64,000 nt of DNA from Cyclobacterium jeungdonense (GTDB lineage Bacteria; Bacteroidota; Bacteroidia; Cytophagales; Cyclobacteriaceae): the NCBI RefSeq assembly GCF_010994275.1, contig NZ_WMCD01000003.1:372001-436000 (forward strand). The letters run 5' to 3'. The position numbers were made by a program, and so were the translations under genes. Below are positions 36,344-44,330 of the stretch, in pieces; position 1 is the first letter of the stretch, and the number at the start of each line of letters is the position of its first letter. The notes under the pieces were generated by a model. The model saw only the letters and a list, made by a program, of their open reading frames with translations. It was not told the DNA's origin and did no database searches.

Positions 36344-37696
36344 TTATTTTTTCCACTTTCCCTTGGTTTTCATTTGGTTTCGGTTTCTTTTGGCTTTGCT
36401 GTTTTTGTTTCCCCGTTTTTTGGGTTTCTCTACTCGTGGTTTGGTGGGGGATTTTTTTTCGTGAAAGGCTCCTTTAAATTCGGGATCCTCTCCTCTCTTT
36501 TGATTATCGATTTCCCTTTCATACGCCTGTTTCTCTTCATAAGGGGTTTCATGCTGGGGAATATCCTTCGGAATGCTTCGTTCGGTCACTTCCTTTTGGA
36601 TGATCGCTTCAATTTTTTCGAAGTGGAAACATTCAGCAGGGTTGATAAAGGTAACCGCCTTGCCTTCATTTTCTGCCCTGCCTGTGCGTCCGATTCTGTG
36701 GACGTAATCTTCATAAATCAAGGGCACATCAAAATTCACCACATGGCTGACCATGCTGATGTCCAGGCCCCGTGCTGCTACATCAGTTGCCACCAGTATT
36801 TTTACCTCCCCTTTCTTAAATTCATCCATGCTGTTGATCCGGGTATTCTGGCCTTTGTTGGCATGAATGACCCGAATGCTTCCTCTTTGCCGCTGTTTGA
36901 GGTAGCGAAAGACCTCTTCTGCATTTTTTCTGGATTTGGTAAAAACGATCCCTCTTTCAAAGCCAGGCTCGCTTACCAGTTTTTCAAGCAGGTCCATTTT
37001 CGTTCTTACATTGGGAACAAAGTATTTGGCTTGCTCGATGGTATCGGCAGTGCTGGCCTGCGGTGCCACTTCTACTCGTTCCGGGAATTCCAGAAATTCA
37101 TGCGAAAGCTTTTCGATTTTATCGCTGAAGGTGGCAGAGAAAAGCATGTTTTGGCGTTTTACAGGAATGATTTCCAAAATAGCACGTATCTGGGGAAGGA
37201 ATCCCATGTCCAGCATTTTATCTGCCTCGTCCAGGATCATCGTTTTGATATCCCGGGTATAGAGGACCTCTCTTTTGTACAGGTCAAGAAAACGGCCCGG
37301 GGTGGCAATCACAATGTCTACCCCCTCCTGCACTTTTTCTATTTGTGGTTTGGGACCAAGTCCACCATAAAGGCAGACGTAGCGGAGGTCGGTATATTTA
37401 CCAAAACCAATGACCGCCTCTTCTATTTGCATGACCAGCTCCCGGGTGGGAGCCAGTATCAGCGCCCGGGGGTGCTGCCCTTGGGCATATTTTACTTTAA
37501 ACAATAAGGGCAACACAAAAGCAGCGGTTTTCCCGGTACCCGTTTGGGCAATGCCCAGGATGTCATGCCCGGCCAAAGCCAGGGGGATGGCCTTTTCTTG
37601 AATCGGTGTCGGTTTTTCGTAACCGATTTCCTGCACCGCATTCAAAAGTTGCTTGTTAAGATTAAAATTTTCAAAAGATTGCAGTCGATCGGACAT
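36344..37696 (-). CDS. DEAD-box ATP-dependent RNA helicase (RhlE-like)
   Basis: 450 residues. Helicase motifs in order: Q motif YEKPTPIQEKAIP, Walker A AQTGTGKTAAF, Ia PTRELVMQ, Ic TPGRFLD, II LDEADKM, III SATFSD, IV GIVFTKSRKN, V ARGLDI, VI HRIGRTGRA. The C-terminal tail from about residue 385 is rich in Lys and Arg (KPRVEKPKKRGNKNSKAKRN), typical for RNA binding. Probable roles are RNA structure remodelling, ribosome assembly or cold adaptation. Divergent from dihydroorotase. Confidence 0.93.
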   Translation of the reverse strand: MSDRLQSFENFNLNKQLLNAVQEIGYEKPTPIQEKAIPLALAGHDILGIAQTGTGKTAAFVLPLLFKVKYAQGQHPRALILAPTRELVMQIEEAVIGFGKYTDLRYVCLYGGLGPKPQIEKVQEGVDIVIATPGRFLDLYKREVLYTRDIKTMILDEADKMLDMGFLPQIRAILEIIPVKRQNMLFSATFSDKIEKLSHEFLEFPERVEVAPQASTADTIEQAKYFVPNVRTKMDLLEKLVSEPGFERGIVFTKSRKNAEEVFRYLKQRQRGSIRVIHANKGQNTRINSMDEFKKGEVKILVATDVAARGLDISMVSHVVNFDVPLIYEDYVHRIGRTGRAENEGKAVTFINPAECFHFEKIEAIIQKEVTERSIPKDIPQHETPYEEKQAYEREIDNQKRGEDPEFKGAFHEKKSPTKPRVEKPKKRGNKNSKAKRNRNQMKTKGKWKK

Positions 37697-37723
37697 GATT
37701 TTATAATTTTATGGAAATATTTC

Positions 37724-37746
37724 AGGGGTTGATTTTTGAAACCCCT
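37724..37746. promoter_or_regulatory. Inverted repeat between divergent helicase and dihydroorotase genes
   Basis: AGGGGTT-GATTTTTGA-AACCCCT, a perfect 7-base arm palindrome about 28 bases upstream of the helicase start and 20 bases upstream of the dihydroorotase start. It could be an operator or a leader hairpin for the helicase mRNA. Confidence 0.4.
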
Positions 37747-37766
37747 CCCGCTCAAAAACCAATGGT

Positions 37767-39110
37767 ATGAAAAGAATTTTAATCCGGAATGCAAATATAG
37801 TGAATGAAGGTAAGATAATGCAGGGAGACCTTTATATAAAGGAGGGGTTGATTTTCGCAGTGGGTGGCGATTTGTCGGGGTACAAAGCGGATATAGAGAT
37901 AGATGCAAACGGAAAACACCTTTTACCAGGCCTGATCGATGATCAGGTTCATTTCCGCGAGCCTGGATTGACCCATAAAGCGGAGATCTACACGGAAAGT
38001 AAGGCCGCCGTTGCCGGGGGGATTACCAGCTATATGGAAATGCCTAATACCGTACCCCAGGCAACGACCCTGGAATTGCTGGAAAATAAATACGATTTGG
38101 CCGCCAAAAAGTCCCTGGCCAATTACTCGTTTTATCTGGGAGCAACGAATGACAACATAGAAGTCATCAAACAAGTAAATCCTGAAACCATTTGCGGAGT
38201 AAAGGTATTTCAGGGATCCTCCACGGGGAATATGTTGGTGGATAACCCGGATAGTCTGGAGAAGATATTCAGGGATAGCCCGGTTTTGATCGCTACTCAC
38301 AGTGAAAATGATCAGATCATCAAGGATAACCTGGAACGATATCAAAAAGAATACGGAGAAAACATACCGCCCAGACTGCATCCAAAAATCAGAACCTGGA
38401 AGGCCTGTTACGATGCCTCAAAGACCGTGGTGGATATGGCGCGCATGTATGGAAGCAAATTGCACGTATTGCATATTAGTACAGGAAAGGAGGTCATGCT
38501 TTTTGACAAGGACCTGCCTTTGGAGGAAAAAAGAATTACGGCAGAAGCTTGTGTTCACCACCTGTGGTTCTCCGAAGAAGACTACGAAACCAAAGGTAAT
38601 TTTATCAAATGGAATCCGGCCATAAAAACATCGGAAGACAGGGAGAAAATTTTGAAAGGAGTTTTGGATGGGCATATCGATGTCATTGCTACGGATCATG
38701 CACCTCATACACTGGAAGAAAAATCAAAGCCTTACTTATCAGCTCCCTCAGGTGGGCCATTGGTTCAGCATTGTTTGCCAGCTTTATTGGAAATGTACCA
38801 CAATAACAAAATCAGTCTGGAGCAGATCGTGCGAAAAACCAGTCACAACGTGGCGGTACTTTTTGAAATTGAAAAGAGGGGTTACCTTCGGCCAGGCTAC
38901 CATGCCGATATGGTGCTGGTGGATTTGGAAGATCCCTGGGAGGTAAGCCGAGACAATGTTTTATCTAAATGTGGCTGGTCTCCCTTTGAGGGACAGACCT
39001 TTCAGTCCAAAATCACACATACGATTGTTTCCGGACACCTGGCGTACGAAAATGGAACATTCCATGAAGCGCAACAAGGGCAACGATTGAAATTTTCAAG
39101 AAATGTTTAG
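37767..39110 (+). CDS. pyrC: Dihydroorotase (class I)
   Basis: Zinc amidohydrolase that cyclises carbamoyl aspartate in de novo pyrimidine synthesis, 447 residues. Visible: the metal-site motif near residue 60 reads DDQVHFREPGLTHKAEI instead of the usual HxH, so the first metal His is Gln60; His62 is kept. MEMPNTVPQ, LHVLHISTG (metal His), and VIATDHAPHT (metal Asp) are typical. I recall the Q-V-H variant from other Bacteroidota dihydroorotases. Starts 71 bases from the divergent helicase. Confidence 0.88.
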   Translation: MKRILIRNANIVNEGKIMQGDLYIKEGLIFAVGGDLSGYKADIEIDANGKHLLPGLIDDQVHFREPGLTHKAEIYTESKAAVAGGITSYMEMPNTVPQATTLELLENKYDLAAKKSLANYSFYLGATNDNIEVIKQVNPETICGVKVFQGSSTGNMLVDNPDSLEKIFRDSPVLIATHSENDQIIKDNLERYQKEYGENIPPRLHPKIRTWKACYDASKTVVDMARMYGSKLHVLHISTGKEVMLFDKDLPLEEKRITAEACVHHLWFSEEDYETKGNFIKWNPAIKTSEDREKILKGVLDGHIDVIATDHAPHTLEEKSKPYLSAPSGGPLVQHCLPALLEMYHNNKISLEQIVRKTSHNVAVLFEIEKRGYLRPGYHADMVLVDLEDPWEVSRDNVLSKCGWSPFEGQTFQSKITHTIVSGHLAYENGTFHEAQQGQRLKFSRNV

Positions 39111-39117
39111 CAATATA

Positions 39118-39148
39118 TTGCTTGGCTAAAAAAAGCATATTACCTTTG
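39118..39148 (+). promoter_or_regulatory. Promoter of tRNA-His
   Basis: TTG (39118-39120), 20-base spacer, TACCTTTG (39141-39148): a full match to the Bacteroidota -33/-7 pattern, 38 bases before the tRNA. Confidence 0.75.
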
Positions 39149-39186
39149 CATTCCCATCCGATAAAAGTAATTGGAAGGGAGAAAAT

Positions 39187-39264
39187 GGTGATTGTAGCTC
39201 AGCTGGTTAGAGCGCTGGTTTGTGGATCCAGAGGTCGCCGGTTCGAACCCGGTCTTTCACCCCA
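39187..39264 (+). tRNA. tRNA-His (GTG anticodon)
   Basis: Cloverleaf with D stem GCTC/GAGC, anticodon loop TTGTGGA, T loop TTCGAAC and encoded CCA. The extra G at -1 (39187) facing C73 is the His identity mark. Weak points: positions 5-68 and 6-67 of the acceptor stem are T-T, and 31-39 of the anticodon stem is T-T. All three are unusual for a functional tRNA but the rest is intact. Confidence 0.92.
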
Positions 39265-39298
39265 AAACCCTCCTTTAAATCAGGAGGGTTTTTTTTTA
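39265..39298 (+). terminator. Terminator of tRNA-His
   Basis: AAAACCCTCC-TTTAAATCA-GGAGGGTTTTTTTTT begins directly after the CCA end. Confidence 0.9.
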
Positions 39299-39507
39299 AC
39301 GCTTGTTTTGATCTTGGAGTATTTCGTCAGGTGCTGCAAAAGGGGTTTTAGGGTTTGTAAATGAAGGGGTGCGTGGATGATTTAAGGGTAGCGTTTGCAA
39401 CTAAGAGTCCCGAATCCAGTTATTTCTTTGTGTTGCCAAAGCAATAAAACGATGGCATATTCTTTGTTAAGACGGGTATGTATGAATTCAATTAATTTTC
39501 AGAAGTC

Positions 39508-39642
39508 ATGTTTAAATTATTTCAATCTTCAAAAAAATTTCCTCAGATCAGGTATGTCAATTTGAATCAGGTTCATTTGTATATGATGAAATTCGAGGAG
39601 TCGATCAGGAATTTCGAGGAAATTCAAAAAGAAAGTGCCTGA
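39508..39642 (+). CDS. Small protein, 44 residues, unknown function
   Basis: ATG at 39508 opens MFKLFQSSKKFPQIRYVNLN, continuing to an amphipathic acidic helix (MMKFEESIRNFEEIQKESA). A strong terminator follows 23 bases after the stop, and the region is otherwise gene-free, which supports a genuine short transcription unit. A TATTCTTTG sequence near 39460, one base off the promoter consensus, could start it. No family recognised. Confidence 0.55.
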   Translation: MFKLFQSSKKFPQIRYVNLNQVHLYMMKFEESIRNFEEIQKESA

Positions 39643-39665
39643 TCCACAAAGTAATATAGTTAACC

Positions 39666-39693
39666 AAAAGGGAGCGATTCGTTCCCTTTTTTT
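39666..39693 (+). terminator. Terminator of the 44-residue gene
   Basis: AAAAGGGAGC-GATT-CGTTCCC with T7: six stem pairs including one G-T. Confidence 0.8.
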
Positions 39694-39820
39694 ATGCTTA
39701 GATTGTTGGGAAATTTTATTTGGTTTTTTTTTAAACTTTATTTGCATTAGTTTTTGGATCATTTATTTTTCTTTACAAATGATTCAAGTATTTTTATAAA
39801 AACCACAAACATTTGATTAA

Positions 39821-41737
39821 ATGAGCTACATACATTTCGATAAGACGCAACTCATCAACCTGAATTACTCTTTGGAAAAGGAAATAATCCGTTCCAATCG
39901 CTCTGGTTGCTATACGAGTACTACGATTATCGGCTGCAATACAAGAAAATATCACGGCCTTTTGGTGGCGCCCCAGCCTCAGATTGACGGGCAATTGCAT
40001 GTATTGCTTTCTAATGTGCACGAGACTATTGCTCAGAAAGATGCGTTATTCAATCTGGGCATCAATAAATATCCCGGAAATTATTACCCACGCGGACATA
40101 AATACCTCGAGGATTTTGATTCGGAGCCCATTCCCAAGCTCAGGTATCGGGTAGGCGGCGTGGTTTTGGAAAAGGAAATCATCCTGGACTCTACCGCAGA
40201 TAGGGTCATGATAAAATACACCCTGGTGGATGCATCGATACCGACCAAATTGCGGGTCAGTCCCTTTTTGGCTTTCAGAGGTTACCACGGACTTTCCAAA
40301 GCCAATACCTACGTTAATAAAAAAATTAAGAAGATAAAAAAGGGCGTACAGTTCCGGCTTTACGAAGCTTATGACCCCCTGTCTCTCCAAATCTCTAAGG
40401 AGAATGTTTTCGTACCGGTACCCGACTGGTATTACAATATTGAGTACATCCGGGAGATTGAGCGTGGTTACGATTATCAGGAAGACCTGTATGTGCCGGG
40501 ATATTTTGAATTTGATATTGAAAAAGGAGAATCGGTCATATTGGCAGCTGGCTTGAAAGAGGCAGATCCTGAATCTTTACAGGAATCCTTCCAAAAGGAA
40601 ATTAGCAGAAGGATCCCAAGGGACAATTTCGTTAACTGTCTGAAAAATTCAGCCGGGCAATTTATCAGCCGTAGGAATGGAGAAGTGAGGGTTATTGCAG
40701 GATATCCCTGGTTTGGCTGGTGGGGAAGGGACACCTTTATTGCCCTGCCGGGCCTGACACTTACCATGGACGACAAACAGACCTTTCTGGATGTGATGGA
40801 TTCCATGTCAAAAGATTTAAAGGGAGCCCTTTTTCCAAATGTTGGAAGCGGTGTGATGACCAATATGAATAGCATTGATGCCCCACTTTGGTATTTCTGG
40901 GCCTTGCAGCAATACGTTATCTTCACCGGTGACAAGGAGACGATTGCTTCCAGGTACCTGGAAAAGTGTAAAGGAATCATTGATGGATTTACTAAGGGCA
41001 CTGCTTTTAATATCCATGTTTTGGATAACGGATTATTGTGTGGAGGAGAAGAAGGGATAGCGCTTACATGGATGGATGCCGTTACCAAAGACGGTCCCGT
41101 GACCCCGAGAATCGGCTGTCCGGTAGAGATAAATTCCCTGTGGTATAATGCCTTATTGTTTTACCATGAGCTTTCCGGTGAGGAAGGTGCCAAAAACCTG
41201 GCTGAAAAGGTAGGAGAATCGTTTGTAGAAAATTTTTGGAGCGAAAAGAAGGGATACCTGGCCGATGTGGTAAATGGAGAGAAAAAGGACTGGTCTATCC
41301 GGCCCAATATGGTATTCGCTACTTCATTGCCGTACAGCCCCCTAAGCAACGAACAGAAGGATCATGTGCTGGAAGTAGTTAAGAATAATTTATTTACGAA
41401 TAGAGGTCTGAGGACCTTGGCACCAAGCGATCCACTCTATAAAGGGTATTACAAGGGAGATCAGTACGAGCGGGACAACGCCTACCATCAGGGTACCGCA
41501 TGGCCCTGGTTGCTGGGGCATTTCGCGGAAGGTTATTTGAAATTGCATGGTAAACAAGGGAAAAAGTTGGTCGAAAACATGATCAGCAGCTTCGATGGGG
41601 TGATGACTCAGTACGGAGTAGGCACCATAGCTGAAATTTACGATGGAGATCCTCCCCATAGACCAAAAGGAGCGATATCACAGGCATGGAGCGTAGGGGA
41701 ATTGCTGCGGATGAAATATTTAATCGATAATCTTTAA
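39821..41737 (+). CDS. Glycogen debranching enzyme (amylo-alpha-1,6-glucosidase type)
   Basis: 638 residues, cytosolic. The N-terminal domain (about 1-270, SRNRSGCYTSTTIIG, NTRKYHGLLVAPQ) resembles the GDE N-terminal sandwich; the C-terminal alpha/alpha barrel has GYPWFGWWGRDTFIALPGL, CGGEEGIALTWMDAV and the end motif GTIAEIYDGDPPHRPKGAI with the likely catalytic Glu/Asp. It removes alpha-1,6 branches from glycogen-like glucan. First gene of a three-gene unit; the GT4 gene starts 10 bases after its stop. Confidence 0.92.
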   Translation: MSYIHFDKTQLINLNYSLEKEIIRSNRSGCYTSTTIIGCNTRKYHGLLVAPQPQIDGQLHVLLSNVHETIAQKDALFNLGINKYPGNYYPRGHKYLEDFDSEPIPKLRYRVGGVVLEKEIILDSTADRVMIKYTLVDASIPTKLRVSPFLAFRGYHGLSKANTYVNKKIKKIKKGVQFRLYEAYDPLSLQISKENVFVPVPDWYYNIEYIREIERGYDYQEDLYVPGYFEFDIEKGESVILAAGLKEADPESLQESFQKEISRRIPRDNFVNCLKNSAGQFISRRNGEVRVIAGYPWFGWWGRDTFIALPGLTLTMDDKQTFLDVMDSMSKDLKGALFPNVGSGVMTNMNSIDAPLWYFWALQQYVIFTGDKETIASRYLEKCKGIIDGFTKGTAFNIHVLDNGLLCGGEEGIALTWMDAVTKDGPVTPRIGCPVEINSLWYNALLFYHELSGEEGAKNLAEKVGESFVENFWSEKKGYLADVVNGEKKDWSIRPNMVFATSLPYSPLSNEQKDHVLEVVKNNLFTNRGLRTLAPSDPLYKGYYKGDQYERDNAYHQGTAWPWLLGHFAEGYLKLHGKQGKKLVENMISSFDGVMTQYGVGTIAEIYDGDPPHRPKGAISQAWSVGELLRMKYLIDNL

Positions 41738-41747
41738 AAAGATTTTT

Positions 41748-43028
41748 ATGAAAGTTTTAATGTTTGGATGGGAATTTCCTCCTCATATTTCCGGGGGTTT
41801 GGGTACCGCCTGCTACGGGTTGGTAAAGGGGATGGCCCACCACAAACAAGACCTGATTTTCGTTGTCCCCAAACTATGGGGGGATGAGGATCCATTAGCT
41901 GAATTTGTCAATGCCAGTGATGTGGAAATCGATTACAGGGAACGCCGATTCAGGGATATCTGGAAAAACCTCACCTACCTGGAAGTAAGTTCATTTTTGG
42001 TCCCCTACCTCAGCCCCGAAGAATATCACAATCATACGGAACGGCTGCTAAAAGATCAGGACGAATTGGAATCCAGTGTACTCGCCAACAAGTTTTCCTT
42101 TAGCGGAAAATACGGTAAAGATCTGATTCTGGAAGTTTCACGTTATGCTTTGGTGGCTGCTCAAATAGCAAAGAATAAAAAGTTTGACCTGATTCATGCC
42201 CATGACTGGTTGTCCTTTCCCGCAGGCATTGCAGCGAAACAAATGAGTGGAAAGCCGCTGATTGCACATGTACACGCTACCGAATTTGATCGTTCCGGGC
42301 AGACGGTAAACCAGCGGGTATACGATATCGAACGAGCCGGTATGGAAGCCGCGGATAAGGTCATTGCAGTGAGCCATCTCACCAAAAATACCATCGTAGC
42401 CAAATACGGAATACCCGAAGAGAAAGTCACTGTGGTTCACAATGCCGTTTTGGATACCAGTATTATCAAGTCCAAAGAAGAGAAAAAAGTCCCGGAGAAA
42501 ATCGTTACGTTCCTGGGAAGAATCACCTTTCAAAAAGGACCTGAATACTTCGTAGAAGCGGCTAATAAGGTGATAAAAAAGGATGATAATGTGCGATTCG
42601 TGATGGCTGGGTCCGGTGATTTACTGAATCGAATGATATTGCGGGTGGCGGAATTACGGATCGGCACCAAGTTTCATTTCACTGGATTTCTCAAAGGAGA
42701 CGATGTGGATAAAATGTTTGCTCTCAGCGATGTGTATGTGATGCCGTCGGTCTCCGAACCGTTCGGTATTTCTCCATTAGAAGCGGTCAGGCACAATACC
42801 CCGGTGATCATTTCCAAACAGTCCGGAGTAGCGGAAGTACTTCAAAATGCCGTTAAAGTCGACTTTTGGGACATAGATGCCATGGCAGATGCCATTTTTG
42901 CCTTGCTTCATTACAATGGAATTTCCAAAATGTTTAAAGAGATGGGCAGGGAAGAGCTGAAAAAGCTCAAGTGGGAGCATGTGGCTAAAAAAGTCATCGA
43001 TATATACAAGCAAACCGTAAATCAATAG
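41748..43028 (+). CDS. GT4 family glycosyltransferase
   Basis: 426 residues. N-terminal donor-side motif LMFGWEFPPHISGGLGTACY resembles starch/glycogen synthases; HDWLSFPAGIAAKQMSGKPL and the C-terminal VSEPFGISPLEAVRH (E-x7-E nucleotide-sugar motif) are GT-B features. Likely builds an alpha-glucan from a nucleotide sugar, given its neighbours; exact product inferred. Gaps of 10 and 3 bases to the genes on both sides indicate one operon. Confidence 0.9.
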   Translation: MKVLMFGWEFPPHISGGLGTACYGLVKGMAHHKQDLIFVVPKLWGDEDPLAEFVNASDVEIDYRERRFRDIWKNLTYLEVSSFLVPYLSPEEYHNHTERLLKDQDELESSVLANKFSFSGKYGKDLILEVSRYALVAAQIAKNKKFDLIHAHDWLSFPAGIAAKQMSGKPLIAHVHATEFDRSGQTVNQRVYDIERAGMEAADKVIAVSHLTKNTIVAKYGIPEEKVTVVHNAVLDTSIIKSKEEKKVPEKIVTFLGRITFQKGPEYFVEAANKVIKKDDNVRFVMAGSGDLLNRMILRVAELRIGTKFHFTGFLKGDDVDKMFALSDVYVMPSVSEPFGISPLEAVRHNTPVIISKQSGVAEVLQNAVKVDFWDIDAMADAIFALLHYNGISKMFKEMGREELKKLKWEHVAKKVIDIYKQTVNQ

Positions 43029-43031
43029 GAT

Positions 43032-44240
43032 ATGAGAACCATTTGTTTTTACTTTCAAGTACACCAACCTTATAGATTGAAACCCTACCGATTTTTTGAG
43101 ATTGGGGACGATCATGATTATTGGGATGATTATTCCAATAGAAATATCATGAAAAAGGTGGCAAAAAAATGCTACCTGCCGATGAACCAACTGTTGCTTG
43201 AGCTCATTCGAAAATACCAAGGAAAGTTTAAAGTTTGTTTTTCTATATCCGGGACCATTCTGGACCAAATGGAAGCCTACGCACCGGAAGTTTTGCATAG
43301 CTTTCAGGAACTGGTGGCCACGGGCCATGTGGAATTGCTAAACGAAACGTATTCTCACTCCCTTTGTGCCCTGAAAAGCGAATCAGAGTTCAAAAACCTG
43401 GTGCACCTTCACCAGGAAAAAATAAAGCAGTATTTCAACGGCTACACGCCAAGGGTATTTCGAAATACGGAGTTGATTTACTCAGATAGTATTGGTGAAA
43501 TGGTGGGAAAAATGGGTTTTGACGGTATCCTTTCAGAAGGAGCCAAACATATCCTGGGTTGGAAAAGCCCTAATTTTGTATACGTGAATGCCAACGAACC
43601 GAAATTAAAGGTATTGCTTAAAAACTTCCGTCTGAGTGATGACATTGCCTTTCGGTTTGGGGAAACAAAATGGTCAGATTACCCCCTCACAACAGACAAA
43701 TTTATGGGCTGGCTAAACCAGGTACCTGCAGAAGATGAGGTGATCAACTTGTTTATGGATTACGAAACCTTTGGCGAACACCAATGGAAGGAAACGGGGA
43801 TATTTGAATTTATGCGGCACCTTCCCGAGGCGGTTTTCAATAAAACCAATTTTACATTTTCGACTCCTTCTGAGGTAATTGCCAATGCTTCACCGGTTGG
43901 AAAAATTCACGTCCCCATTCCCATTTCCTGGGCGGATGAAGAGCGGGATCTGACTGCCTGGCTGGGTAACGATCTACAGGACGAGGCATTTGACAGGTTA
44001 TTTGAACTGGAAGCCAAAGTGAAAAGGTCCAACGATCCGGCCATCCATCGGGATTGGCGCTACCTGCAAACCAGCGATCACTTCTATTATATGTGTACCA
44101 AGTTTTTTTCTGATGGGGATATTCATGCTTATTTCAGCCCCTACGAGAGCCCCTATGAGGCATTTATAAACTACATGAACGTGTTGAGCGATTTTATTTT
44201 AAGACTTAAACAGGAGGAGAAAGACGCGGTTTCCGGTTGA
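43032..44240 (+). CDS. GH57 family alpha-amylase-like protein
   Basis: 402 residues. GH57 signatures: YFQVHQPYRLKPY (conserved HQP), the putative nucleophile Glu in GILSEGAKHILGW and the acid Asp in FMDYETFGEHQW. The family includes alpha-amylases, branching enzymes and 4-alpha-glucanotransferases; this short form (about 400 residues) is usual in Bacteroidota. Last gene in the alpha-glucan operon, followed by a shared terminator. Confidence 0.9.
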   Translation: MRTICFYFQVHQPYRLKPYRFFEIGDDHDYWDDYSNRNIMKKVAKKCYLPMNQLLLELIRKYQGKFKVCFSISGTILDQMEAYAPEVLHSFQELVATGHVELLNETYSHSLCALKSESEFKNLVHLHQEKIKQYFNGYTPRVFRNTELIYSDSIGEMVGKMGFDGILSEGAKHILGWKSPNFVYVNANEPKLKVLLKNFRLSDDIAFRFGETKWSDYPLTTDKFMGWLNQVPAEDEVINLFMDYETFGEHQWKETGIFEFMRHLPEAVFNKTNFTFSTPSEVIANASPVGKIHVPIPISWADEERDLTAWLGNDLQDEAFDRLFELEAKVKRSNDPAIHRDWRYLQTSDHFYYMCTKFFSDGDIHAYFSPYESPYEAFINYMNVLSDFILRLKQEEKDAVSG

Positions 44241-44268
44241 TTTCTAAATTATCATTCGAATTTAAATC

Positions 44269-44330
44269 AAAACCGGGCTTTCCTTTTTCCGACCTGCGTT
44301 GGTTCGGTAATTTGGGTTGCCCGGTTTTTT
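44269..44330. terminator. Bidirectional terminator between GH57 and sbcC
   Basis: AAAACCGGGC (44269-44278) pairs with GCCCGGTTTT (44319-44328) around a 40-base loop, followed by T on each strand. It reaches the sbcC stop codon. Confidence 0.7.

Noticed and set aside
36374..37507. Plus-strand open frame of 377 codons
   Set aside because: It is the complement of the DEAD-box helicase, which has all helicase motifs; this frame has none and is rich in Phe and Cys as shadows often are.
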